Assembly: GCA_017307065.1 (NCBI GenBank)
Contig: JAFKGL010000010.1
Location: forward strand, 133,334 to 197,333
Direction of reading: 5' to 3'
Source: Candidatus Paracaedimonas acanthamoebae
GTDB lineage: Bacteria; Pseudomonadota; Alphaproteobacteria; Caedimonadales; Caedimonadaceae
DNA: 64,000 nucleotides
The notes beneath the pieces were generated by a model, which saw nothing but the letters and a program-made list of their open reading frames with translations, searched no databases and was not told where the DNA came from. Made by a program: the position numbers and the translations under genes. Numbering within the stretch: position 1 is the stretch's first letter; each line of letters begins with the position of its first letter. This document shows positions 27,685-35,859 of the stretch, piece by piece.

Positions 27685-28947
27685 ATGCGACGTGTTGTAA
27701 TTACAGGCATAGGAATGGTGAGTCCGCTGGGGGCTAACGTTAAAACGACTTGGCAGAACCTGATTGCGAGTAAGTCTGGGTTAGTACAAATTGATAAATT
27801 TGATGCTACAGATTGGCCTTGCCGTGTTGCGGGACAACTTCCTGTTGGAACTCAAGATGGCGCATTTAATCCAGATTTGTATCTTTCTACCAAAGATCAG
27901 CGCAAAGTAGATCCTTTCATCAGTTATGGTATTGCAGCTGCAACTCAAGCAATTGAGGATGCTGGTTGGAAGCCTGAGGACGAAGAGTCCCAGGTTAGGA
28001 CAGGCGTTATGATTGGTTCAGGTATAGGGGGATTAACTCGTATTCAAGAAGCTGCAAAAACAATGTTGGAACAAGGTCCACGTCGCGTGACGCCTTTCTT
28101 CATTCCGTCTTGTTTGATCAATCTTGCGTCGGGTCATGTTTCTATTAAGTATGGCTTTAAGGGCCCTAACCATTCTGTCGTCACAGCATGTTCAACAAGT
28201 GCGAATGCAATTGGTGATGCTTCTCGTCTTATCCAATATGGGGATGCAGATGTCATGATCGCCGGTGGTGCAGAAGCCGCCATCAATGAATTGGGTATTT
28301 GTGGGTTCGCGGCCATGAAGGCCTTGTCAACAAGCTTTAATGACACACCTGAACGCGCTTCGCGTCCGTGGGACCGCGATCGCGATGGCTTTGTCATGGG
28401 TGAAGGCGCCGGTGTTGTCGTTTTAGAAGAACTTGAGCATGCGAAGAAGCGTGGAGCTAAAATCTATGCGGAACTCGTAGGATATGGCCTTTCTGGAGAT
28501 GCTCATCATGTGACGGCTCCTCATCCAGAAGGTGATGGTGCTTTCCGTTCCATGCAAGCGGCAATTCGTAATGCAAAACTCTCTCCAGAGGATGTGGATT
28601 ATGTGAATGCCCATGGGACTTCAACTCCGATGGGAGATGAGATTGAATTAGGTGCTGTAAAGCGCCTTATGGGAAGCCATAGTGAGCATGTTTCGATGTC
28701 GTCTACGAAATCATCCATAGGTCACCTTTTAGGTGCTGCAGGCGCTGTTGAATCGATCTTCTGCATTATGGGCATTGTTGATGGCATTATGCCTCCAACT
28801 TTGAATCTTGATAATGTGGATGATACGTGTAAAGGGATCGATCTTATTCCTCATAAAGCTAAAGAGAAAAAAGTGAAAGTTGCTCTTTCCAATTCTTTTG
28901 GGTTTGGGGGAACTAATGCTTCTCTTGTTTTTAAGGCATTTTCATAA
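27685..28947 (+). CDS. fabF: 3-oxoacyl-ACP synthase II
   Basis: A 420-residue beta-ketoacyl-ACP synthase with the Cys-His-His triad: Cys169 in VTACSTSANAIG, His310 in NAHGTSTPMGD and His347 in KSSIGHLLGAAG, plus the C-terminal NSFGFGGTNASLVF. It elongates acyl-ACP with malonyl-ACP. It follows acpP by 13 bases. Codon use here is visibly richer in G and C than in the neighbours (for example around 28250-28500), typical of a highly expressed gene. Confidence 0.97.
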   Translation: MRRVVITGIGMVSPLGANVKTTWQNLIASKSGLVQIDKFDATDWPCRVAGQLPVGTQDGAFNPDLYLSTKDQRKVDPFISYGIAAATQAIEDAGWKPEDEESQVRTGVMIGSGIGGLTRIQEAAKTMLEQGPRRVTPFFIPSCLINLASGHVSIKYGFKGPNHSVVTACSTSANAIGDASRLIQYGDADVMIAGGAEAAINELGICGFAAMKALSTSFNDTPERASRPWDRDRDGFVMGEGAGVVVLEELEHAKKRGAKIYAELVGYGLSGDAHHVTAPHPEGDGAFRSMQAAIRNAKLSPEDVDYVNAHGTSTPMGDEIELGAVKRLMGSHSEHVSMSSTKSSIGHLLGAAGAVESIFCIMGIVDGIMPPTLNLDNVDDTCKGIDLIPHKAKEKKVKVALSNSFGFGGTNASLVFKAFS

Positions 28948-28996
28948 TTTTTAAAGAAAAGCTAAGCAAAAAGAGAAAATTGACTGAGAAAAGATC

Positions 28997-29977
28997 ATGA
29001 AAAAACCTCTTTTTGGTTTTTTTGTTCTTCTCCTTTGTTGTAAAATCCTTGTTACTGCAGCGTTTCTCTTGATTTCTTATAGAATAGAGATAGGGGATAA
29101 GCAGACGCATACACTTATTATTCCTCAGCGGACTTCTATGAGTCAAATGGCTGAGATCCTCAAGAAAAACCACCTTATTGTTTCAGACATTCCTTTTAGA
29201 GTATGGGCCTGTATTTTAAGGCCATTCGGTTTCTTGAAGGCTGGTGAATATGAATTCTTTCCACCTCATCGTTTAGGAAATATTATTGCAAAGCTTCAGA
29301 GAGGTGAAACTGTTGTCCATCGATTTACCGTCGTCGAAGGTCTTACCTCAGCAGAAATTGAAAAACAGGTGCTAGATCTGCCGTTTTTACAAGGTGAGAG
29401 CGGTCTTACAGAAGAAGGAACTTTATTACCTGAGACATATCATTTTTCTTATAGAGATAAACGACGTGACCTTATAAAGCGGATGCAAGACGCCTTCCAA
29501 AAAGAGGCCCAAAAATTATGGCAAACACGTTCCTCGACTCTTCCTTATAAAAATCTCCAAGAAGCCATCATATTGGCCTCATTGGTGGAAAAAGAAACAG
29601 CAATCTCCGAAGAACGTCCTCGTGTGGCGGCTGTTTTTTTAAATCGGCTCCGGATAGGGATGCCTTTACAATGTGATGCGACGATTCTTTATGGCCTTTA
29701 TCATGATAAAGGCTTGGCCCTTAATCGCCATCTTTCAAAGGCCGAATTAAAAGCCTCCACACCTTATAATACCTATCTTCATAAAGGATTGCCTCCGACG
29801 CCAATTTGTAATCCTGGGCGCGCTTCTTTGAAAGCCGTTTTTATGCCTGCATCTACGAAAGAGCTGTATTTTGTGGCCAATGGCCGAGGAGGACACGAAT
29901 TCTCAGAGACGTATACGGCTCATGCAAAGCACCATAAAACATGGCGGAAAATCAGAAATAAAAAGGTACCAAACTAA
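28997..29977 (+). CDS. mltG: Endolytic murein transglycosylase MltG
   Basis: A 326-residue YceG-like protein that cleaves nascent glycan strands at the inner membrane. It has an N-terminal membrane anchor (residues 4-24), a LysM-like segment (about 35-90) and the catalytic domain with LLPETYHFS, the VEKET motif (Glu198, Glu200) and the C-terminal YNTYLHKGLPPTPICNPG signature. The position after fabF is the usual one. It is followed by a bidirectional terminator shared with the convergent gene at 30158. Confidence 0.95.
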   Translation: MKKPLFGFFVLLLCCKILVTAAFLLISYRIEIGDKQTHTLIIPQRTSMSQMAEILKKNHLIVSDIPFRVWACILRPFGFLKAGEYEFFPPHRLGNIIAKLQRGETVVHRFTVVEGLTSAEIEKQVLDLPFLQGESGLTEEGTLLPETYHFSYRDKRRDLIKRMQDAFQKEAQKLWQTRSSTLPYKNLQEAIILASLVEKETAISEERPRVAAVFLNRLRIGMPLQCDATILYGLYHDKGLALNRHLSKAELKASTPYNTYLHKGLPPTPICNPGRASLKAVFMPASTKELYFVANGRGGHEFSETYTAHAKHHKTWRKIRNKKVPN

Positions 29978-30120
29978 ACAACTTTATTTGAGTCTATTTT
30001 TCAGGCTTAAGTTTGTGTTTGAGAATTCTTAACTATTCTAGTTTTTTTGCAAGGTACGATGATTTTAATATCTCAAGAAGAAAGCAATGTCACTTCTTCA
30101 CGAAGTTTCTTTATAAGAAA

Positions 30121-30146
30121 AAAGGCTAGGAAGACCCTAGCCTTTT
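30121..30146. terminator. Bidirectional intrinsic terminator
   Basis: GGCTAGG (30124-30130) and CCTAGCC (30136-30142) form a seven-base GC-rich stem with a five-base loop, flanked by A residues on the left and TTTT on the right. It can end transcription both of mltG on the plus strand and of the convergent gene on the minus strand. Confidence 0.85.
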
Positions 30147-30157
30147 AAGAAAATAAC

Positions 30158-31543
30158 TTATATTTCTTCTTCCTTTGAAATGCAAAAAGCAAATTTCACT
30201 TGGAAGCCCTGAACAGGGTTACCTTCCCTATCTTCTAGCACATAAGACCCAAAATTTCCTTTATAGTTACCTCCCATAGTAGGGCCTAGGGGTCTTTTAT
30301 CAAAGTCTTCACGCTTGAGACGAAGTCCAGTTTTAAGCCAATATTTTTGCGTGAATTGATTGAGGACAGAGTCAGCTTTTTGCATGAGAGTGCTATTTAT
30401 AATTTTAGCAAAATCTTCTTCTTCTTTAATACCAATAAGCGCAAGAAGAATTTTCACTTCTTCGGTTTGTGAATAGGTATCAAATAAAAGTTTCTCTTTA
30501 AAGGCGTCTAATTCGCCTGCTTCCATCATTTTGTAGTACATAAGCATTCTAAGTTTACGAATATAAATCATATGATACTGAGTCCTATCTTGCTCTGTAT
30601 CTGTAACGGGGTTTTTCTTCTTGACTATTTTAAAGCCTATAGCAAGCGCAAGTAAGGCATATGCAGGCTCTAACTCGGGGGGAGCAAAGATATCCTTAGC
30701 TTGCCTAAGAGGGGTTTCTGGTTTGGTTTCAGGGAGTTTGGACTCCATCATTTTACAGATTTGATCAAAAGTATAGTTTTTCTCCCCTATGCGATTTTTC
30801 GCAGGGGATGCAGCTGAAGGAGCAGCTTGAGGAATTTCTTCTTTTTTACTGCCTTTTTTAGCACTCTTTTCCTTCTTTTCTTTTACTTTTGGAGAAGAAC
30901 TCGTTGCTTTTTCTTTAGTTTCGGTTGTTGGGGCAGTTTGCTTCACAGGTGCAGATGGCATGAAAGTTGCCACATCGAGAGTTGTTATTTCTCGTCTATT
31001 GGGAGCTTGAGAAGGAGAGGCAGCAGTTTCTACTTCTGCGGGGAATTGAGGGGCGCTACTTGCTTCTTCCGGCAAAGGGACATCTCGTGTTTCAGGAACC
31101 CGCGACCGAACGGGTTGTTTTGCTCGTGTCTTGGGACTACTTGAAGCCGAGGAAGGTTTTAATTTTTCTTTTTTGGTTGGAGAAGACGAGGAAGCTTTAC
31201 TCTCTGGGGTAGGACTTTCCATACTGATGCTTTCTAGGGACTTAAGAAGGGTTTTTGTTTGAAGTGTATCAAAACGTGGAAATGTCCCTTGATTATTATC
31301 GCCAGCTTTTTTCGGAGCTTTTTTTCTTTGTCTGGTTTTAGGGGATTCTTCTTCTGCTACTTCAGTATTAACGCCAAACATTAGACTTGAGTGAGGAGCT
31401 CTATAGCCTTCAGGGACTTTGTTTCCAGAAACTTTTTCTCGCGGTGGCCTCGAGTCTCCTTGTGGATCGGTTGCCCTCAATTGGTGAGCAAAAGATAAGA
31501 TGAAAACACATCCTAAAACATAAGAAATTAATTTCGATGTCAA
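30158..31543 (-). CDS. Exported Ser/Lys/Pro-rich protein of unknown function
   Basis: A 461-residue protein starting at TTG (no in-frame ATG near the N-terminus; an in-frame stop lies just upstream). Signal peptide at residues 1-24 (ends LRATD). Residues about 60-250 are low complexity, full of Ser, Pro, Lys and Thr with repeated SSSPK/SASPK-like phrases. A folded helical domain occupies about 255-461, with the segments YTFDQICKMMESKLPE and YHMIYIRKLRMLMYYKMMEAG. A secreted protein with a long disordered linker ahead of a helical tip would fit an effector, but no family is recognised. The layout is mirrored by the protein at 61213. Confidence 0.75.
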   Translation of the reverse strand: MTSKLISYVLGCVFILSFAHQLRATDPQGDSRPPREKVSGNKVPEGYRAPHSSLMFGVNTEVAEEESPKTRQRKKAPKKAGDNNQGTFPRFDTLQTKTLLKSLESISMESPTPESKASSSSPTKKEKLKPSSASSSPKTRAKQPVRSRVPETRDVPLPEEASSAPQFPAEVETAASPSQAPNRREITTLDVATFMPSAPVKQTAPTTETKEKATSSSPKVKEKKEKSAKKGSKKEEIPQAAPSAASPAKNRIGEKNYTFDQICKMMESKLPETKPETPLRQAKDIFAPPELEPAYALLALAIGFKIVKKKNPVTDTEQDRTQYHMIYIRKLRMLMYYKMMEAGELDAFKEKLLFDTYSQTEEVKILLALIGIKEEEDFAKIINSTLMQKADSVLNQFTQKYWLKTGLRLKREDFDKRPLGPTMGGNYKGNFGSYVLEDREGNPVQGFQVKFAFCISKEEEI

Positions 31544-31771
31544 CGTTAAATACCCTATATTATTGATTTAAAATAATTCTTTCAGTTTTAGGGGGGAAAT
31601 CCTTGTAACTTAAGAATAGTGCTTAATTTATAAATAAATGACCAAATAAGCAAATAAAATCTCTCAATAAGTATTTTCACGGGTCGAAAAAATTTAAATA
31701 ATTTATTAAAAACAAAATGATAAGTTGTTGAAAATTAATGATTAAAATAGTCATCCTGAGGATGAAAATAC

Positions 31772-31800
31772 TTGAAAAAAGTAACCATTTGTGGTAGGAT
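31772..31800 (+). promoter_or_regulatory. Promoter-like pair in the spacer
   Basis: TTGAAA (31772-31777) and TAGGAT (31795-31800) are 17 bases apart, and TATAAT follows directly. A perfect 15-base palindrome sits seven bases before the -35 box and could be an operator, or a repeat remnant. No protein-coding gene follows within 800 bases. Confidence 0.4.
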
Positions 31801-31897
31801 TATAATAGATGGTTAAGAGATTAAATTAGATCTTTTTAAGGCCCTATCTAGATAACAAGAGTTTCGTAATTTTGGCCTCTTACTCTTCTAAAAAAGA

Positions 31898-31922
31898 CTA
31901 AAAAAATCAATAATTTTTTTAG
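31898..31922 (+). terminator. AT-rich perfect hairpin, possible end of a small transcript
   Basis: CTAAAAAAAT, a five-base loop and ATTTTTTTAG form a 10-bp perfect stem. With the promoter at 31772-31800 this would bound a transcript of roughly 115 bases. The stem is weak (two GC pairs), so terminator function is uncertain. Confidence 0.35.
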
Positions 31923-32039
31923 CCTACTTTGTGAGGCAATGCCCAAACTTTGCCTTACGTTTTTAACAAAAAAAGAAAGGATACGTAAATGAAGATAAAT
32001 AAAATATTAGAAAGTAGTGGGTGTAAAGCCTCTCTTCCT

Positions 32040-32345
32040 TGTGGTCATCCTCGACCTTGTGCCGAGGATCTCAGGCAACCAAGAGATGTCAGTAGTCGCC
32101 AAAATGCCTTCAATGTGCGGGAGAGGCATTGTGAAAATGAGAGGTGGAATAGGTCAACTAGCGATAGAAAAGATCTATCAGTCTCTCGAGATTCTCAGGA
32201 TACGCCTGAGAATGACTCAGGTTGAGTGGTGAAAGCACTCTTTGAAAAAAGAGAGAGGAACAATAACCTTTCGTTCGCCATCCTTGGATCCTGAATGGAA
32301 ATAAGCATGATGAAGTCTAATGTCCGGAAAGAAAAAGAATGAAGA
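32040..32345. repeat. Composite interspersed repeat, copy B
   Basis: The second copy of the family seen at 7780-8135. Here the palindrome block (GTCATCCTCGACCTTGTGCC with GAGGATCTCAGGCAACC, 32042-32081) comes first. Next come TTCAATGTGCGGGAGAGGCA (from 32109), CTGAGAATGACTCAGGTTG (about 32206), TTGAGTGGTGAAAGCACTC (from 32222), and CCGGAAAGAAAAAGAA (about 32325). Block order is a rotation of copy A. Identity is high within blocks and low between them. Confidence 0.7.
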
Positions 32346-32610
32346 AAGGATAAGTATATGAAAATAGGGATAATAAAACAAAGAGGATTTGAGGAATTGT
32401 TCAATAGATTTATAAGACTGATTTTTGGGGGATTCTTGAGAGGTTTCTATATGGTTCATCGGCGAATGATTGATGCTTAAAGAGAGATTTTTATAAAATT
32501 TTTCAACTCGTTAAATGAGTTAAAAGTTAGGTATTCTTGGTGAGAAGAGAGGTTTTATCGGAGGACTAATTTACAAAGATAAATGATGCATTATTTTGGA
32601 GAAAAAAGAA

Positions 32611-33282
32611 ATGTTAGCATATCACCTTAAGGGAGGGATGTCTGATCATCTAAAAATGATTGAGATGATTAAGCGAGAAATTCGAGATACAGCCCATCTG
32701 ACAGGAATAGATGAATTGCCTTTGGATGTTGAGCAAGCTTTACTGAAAGTTCCTCGAGAGCGATTTGTGAGCGAAGCACTTGCGGAATTTGCTTATTTTA
32801 ATGAAGCTCTTCCTATCGGGCATGGACAGACAACCTCTCAACCTTTCATGGTGGCGGTGATGACGGCTCTTATTCATCCTCAAAAAGGACATCGCATCCT
32901 TGAGATTGGCACAGGATCTGGGTATCAAGCGGCGATTTTGGGTCAATTGGTTAAAGAAGTTTATACGATTGAGGTTATTCCAGAACTTTCTTTAACAGCG
33001 CAACGTCATTTTAATGAATGTCAGTATCGGAACATTTTTCCTTTTATAGGGGATGGCGCTGTGGGATGTCCTGAGTACGCGCCTTATGACGGAATTCTGA
33101 TCACTGCAGCGTGTGAAAAAGTTCCTCAGCCTCTTATCGACCAATTGGGGCTTGATGGTTATATCGTTGTTCCTCTAGGCCGCAAAGGGAAGCTACAGAT
33201 GTTAACGCTCATTACAAAAGATCAAGAGGGGTACATTCATGAAAAGCCTATTTTTCCTGTGACCTTTGTGCCATTTGTTTAA
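32611..33282 (+). CDS. pcm: Protein-L-isoaspartate O-methyltransferase
   Basis: A protein of about 223 residues that methylates isoaspartyl sites in aged proteins. It shows VPRERFV, the GHGQTTSQPFMVAVM segment, the SAM site EIGTGSGYQAAIL and the IVVPLG strand near the C-terminus. The ATG at 32611 has GGAG nine bases upstream; a TTG at 32596 in the same frame and an ATG at 32638 (touching a GGAGGG) are other choices. It is a soluble cytoplasmic enzyme, apparently monocistronic. Confidence 0.93.
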   Translation: MLAYHLKGGMSDHLKMIEMIKREIRDTAHLTGIDELPLDVEQALLKVPRERFVSEALAEFAYFNEALPIGHGQTTSQPFMVAVMTALIHPQKGHRILEIGTGSGYQAAILGQLVKEVYTIEVIPELSLTAQRHFNECQYRNIFPFIGDGAVGCPEYAPYDGILITAACEKVPQPLIDQLGLDGYIVVPLGRKGKLQMLTLITKDQEGYIHEKPIFPVTFVPFV

Positions 33283-33378
33283 GGAGAATATTAAAATTCT
33301 TGTAGAATTATCTTACTCACGTAAATAAAATAGGAATTTATGAAAGAAATGAATTTATTCAAAAAAGAGATGACTATA

Positions 33379-33942
33379 ATGAAAAAAATTTTCTTAGGTT
33401 TGGTGTGTTCTTTTTTGATAAGCAATAATGTTTTTGCAACTTCGCCGTCTGTTGAAGATGTAGAAGAAAAAAGCCAAATACAAAGACTAGAGGCAATCTC
33501 TTTTGATAAAAAAGACGCTGATTTTTGGGTGCTTAAAGATAAAGAGGCGTTTAAGGCAGTAGATTTTTTAGTTGATAAAAATGGCGACTGGAGGGGAGAA
33601 AGTCCAATCCCTCATTATTTGAAATTTGTTGAAGAACTACAGCCTGAAGATGTTCCAACATTACAGAAATGGTTGAGCTTAAATGGGCTTGAATGCTTCG
33701 CAATCGCAGATCAGAAAGAACAACCTAATATATCCTTAGTTATTGACCTATATGAAGAACTAAAAGAGCAAGAAAAGAAAGAAGAACAAGAAAATTTATC
33801 CAAGCTTGCTTGGTTAAATTATAAAGGAATGCTTTATGAATTAGAACAAAGAGAGACTTCTTTTTTGTCTGATGCATGGGTCGAGACGAATAGAGCTTTC
33901 CAAATGAAAAACAGCCACTATCGAGAAATTGGTTCGCATTAA
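33379..33942 (+). CDS. Small exported protein of unknown function
   Basis: From the ATG at 33379 the product is 187 residues with a textbook signal peptide (MKKIFLGLVCSFLI..., cleavage likely after VFA). An in-frame ATG at 33340 would add 13 residues ahead of the signal, which is less likely. The mature part is acidic and helical, with a Glu/Lys-rich coiled segment at about residues 128-150. No family recognised. Convergent with the minus-strand trhO. Confidence 0.75.
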   Translation: MKKIFLGLVCSFLISNNVFATSPSVEDVEEKSQIQRLEAISFDKKDADFWVLKDKEAFKAVDFLVDKNGDWRGESPIPHYLKFVEELQPEDVPTLQKWLSLNGLECFAIADQKEQPNISLVIDLYEELKEQEKKEEQENLSKLAWLNYKGMLYELEQRETSFLSDAWVETNRAFQMKNSHYREIGSH

Positions 33943-34085
33943 AATTAAAATTTTTTTGTAAGGTTTCCAAAGTTTAACACTAAAATTTACGATAATTTTA
34001 TGGAACATGAGGATTCAGGCGGCTTAATGGCCTGAAAGCAAGAAAGCCTGTTGTATAAAAAGCTAACTCCGAAAGAATATTAACT

Positions 34086-35015
34086 TTAAGAAGAAACTCG
34101 TTTAGAAACTGAGCGACCAATATGTTGTTCTTGTCGTTGTTTGGCGAGCATGATTTGTTTTTGTCGTTCACGAAGACGCTTTTTCTTGTCTTCCCCATGG
34201 TGGGCAAAGCAAGAGGGACAGGTGACGCCCTCTTCATAGTCCGAAGAGATTTTGTCAGCTTCAGAAAGAGGCGCGCGGCACCCAAAACATAAATCATGTT
34301 GGCCTTCTTCAACACCTTCTTTGACAGCAACACGATTATCAAAGACAAAGCATTCGCCTTGCCATAAACTTTCTTCTGTTGGAATCGTCTCAAGATATTT
34401 TAAAATACCGCCTTTGAGTTGATAAACTTCTTCAAAGCCTTGCTCAAGAAGATAACTTGAGGCTTTCTCACAGCGAATGCCGCCTGTGCAGAACATCGCA
34501 ATCCGTTGCTTCTTTTTCTGCTGAATGAAATGTTCAACAAATTCGGGAAATTCCCGAAAAGTTTCGGTTTCTGGATCAACAGCGTTTTTAAACGTGCCGA
34601 TCTTTGTCTCATAGGTATTGCGGGTATCAATGAGAAGCATGTCAGGGTCGCTGATGAGAGCATTCCATTCTTCGGGCTCAACAAAAGTGCCCGTGCTTTT
34701 TTCAACATCTAAATGAGGCATACCAAGGGTGACGATTTCTTTTTTGAGACGCACTTTGAGACGATAGAAAGGATAATAATCAACGGAGGATTCTTTATAT
34801 TCAAGTCCTTCAAAAAGCCCCTTATTCTTTAAGAAAGTTTGAAGATGATCAATTGCCTCTCTTGTGCCTGCAATCGTCCCATTCAGGCCTTCTGGGGCGA
34901 GCAAGAGAGTGCCACGAATATCGTTCTTTTGACAAAGATCCTGTAATTGATCTCGTAAGGCACGATAATTAGCGAGCTTAACGAATTTATAAAGAGCAGC
35001 AACAACAATTTTCAT
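34086..35015 (-). CDS. trhO: tRNA uridine-34 hydroxylase (rhodanese-like YceA)
   Basis: The 309-residue protein has an N-terminal alpha/beta domain with LLLAPEGLNGTIAG, a rhodanese domain with the active-site loop CTGGIRCEKASSYL, and a C-terminal Cys-rich part (CFGCR, CPSCF) that probably binds zinc. This is the TrhO/YceA pattern; TrhO hydroxylates uridine 34 in certain tRNAs using oxygen. Length is typical. The gene stands alone and faces the exported protein gene at 33379. Confidence 0.94.
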   Translation of the reverse strand: MKIVVAALYKFVKLANYRALRDQLQDLCQKNDIRGTLLLAPEGLNGTIAGTREAIDHLQTFLKNKGLFEGLEYKESSVDYYPFYRLKVRLKKEIVTLGMPHLDVEKSTGTFVEPEEWNALISDPDMLLIDTRNTYETKIGTFKNAVDPETETFREFPEFVEHFIQQKKKQRIAMFCTGGIRCEKASSYLLEQGFEEVYQLKGGILKYLETIPTEESLWQGECFVFDNRVAVKEGVEEGQHDLCFGCRAPLSEADKISSDYEEGVTCPSCFAHHGEDKKKRLRERQKQIMLAKQRQEQHIGRSVSKRVSS

Positions 35016-35134
35016 TTTTACCTCTGCAATGGTTCTACAATTGTTGGGGAATAAAAATCAAGAAAATTAGGGAGAATTCGTGGGGGTGGTTTTACCTTTT
35101 AGCCTTCCCGGTTTATTTTTTTATAATGGCGCTA

Positions 35135-35150
35135 CAGCAGCCCCCTGCTG
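35135..35150. repeat. Short GC-rich inverted repeat
   Basis: CAGCAG-CCCC-CTGCTG lies in the 224-base spacer between iscX and trhO, with a further GCAGCAGG about 20 bases on. No T run follows on either strand, so a terminator is doubtful; it could be a protein site or a structured leader for trhO. Confidence 0.3.
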
Positions 35151-35239
35151 CGTGTGTGAAAAGAAAATAGCAGCAGGTTCGTTAAAATTTGGTTAAGAAG
35201 ATAAAATTTTTTGTGCTTTAGGATGAAAAATAAAAAAAA

Positions 35240-35443
35240 TTAGTCGCGCTCATCAAGCCAGGTCATTTGAATGGCCTCTAAAATACGTTCGTTTGACCGT
35301 TGGGGGTCATCTTCAAAGCCGGGGAGTTCTTGAACCCACTTCCACAACTCAGTAAAGCGAATATGAAGGATATCAACGTCAGGATGATGTTCTTCAAGGG
35401 CAATCGCAATTTCCCGAACATCAGTCCATTTAAGTGTGGGCAT
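35240..35443 (-). CDS. iscX: Fe-S assembly protein IscX
   Basis: A 67-residue acidic protein with the IscX (YfhJ) signature: LKWTDVREIAIALEEHHPD, the RFTELWKWVQELPGF helix and a C-terminal NERILEAIQMTWLDE. IscX binds IscS and iron and modulates cluster assembly. It directly follows the ferredoxin gene, as in the tail of many isc operons (fdx-iscX); the other isc genes are not in the window. Confidence 0.95.
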   Translation of the reverse strand: MPTLKWTDVREIAIALEEHHPDVDILHIRFTELWKWVQELPGFEDDPQRSNERILEAIQMTWLDERD

Positions 35444-35445
35444 GT

Positions 35446-35778
35446 TTAATCAACCATCATGTTGCGAGTCGCTGCGGGTAATGAGACAGTTAATCCATCA
35501 AGTTCTTCGGTGATGATAATTTGGCATCCAAGGCGGGACGTGCGCGTCAACCCAAAAGCAAGATCTAGCATATCTTCTTCTTCTTCTTGAGCTTCAGGCA
35601 AGGCGTCGTACCATTCAGGATCCACGATGACATGGCATGTCGAGCAAGCGAGTGATCCTTCACAGGCGCCTTCAAGATCAATATTATTTTGGTGGGCAAT
35701 CTCAAGGACAGAAAGACCTAGAGGAGCTTCGACTTGGACACGTTCACCTTTCGGTGTGATAAAAGTTATTTGGGGCAT
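35446..35778 (-). CDS. fdx: ISC-type 2Fe-2S ferredoxin
   Basis: A 110-residue adrenodoxin-type ferredoxin with cluster cysteines Cys39, Cys45, Cys48 ([10 protein letters not shown]) and Cys85 (SRLGCQI). It supplies electrons for iron-sulfur cluster assembly. The acidic helix [10 protein letters not shown] between the loop and the last Cys is typical. Only two bases lie between its stop and the iscX start codon, so the two are co-translated. Confidence 0.96.
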   Translation of the reverse strand: MPQITFITPKGERVQVEAPLGLSVLEIAHQNNIDLEGACEGSLACSTCHVIVDPEWYDALPEAQEEEEDMLDLAFGLTRTSRLGCQIIITEELDGLTVSLPAATRNMMVD

Positions 35779-35859
35779 TGTAACCTACTTATGTTATCAA
35801 AATGATTATCGCGCACATTAACCTGAGATGAAAAGAAAAACTAGTTAAAAACGTATTAT

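Larger units (their letters stand above)
31544..32595. other. Long spacer with promoter, hairpins and a repeat copy
   Basis: About one kilobase without a convincing gene. It contains a small TCATCC-TGA-GGATGA palindrome (31751-31765), a promoter-like pair (31772-31800), an AT-rich perfect hairpin (31898-31922), a GGCAA/TTGCC hairpin near 31933-31952, and the second copy of the composite repeat (32040-32340). Open frames at 31989-32232 read straight through repeat modules and are not considered genes. Confidence 0.6.

Noticed and set aside
31989..32232. Two overlapping open frames of 71-78 codons
   Set aside because: They read through the composite repeat copy B in two frames at once, and the translations are repeat-derived and low quality.
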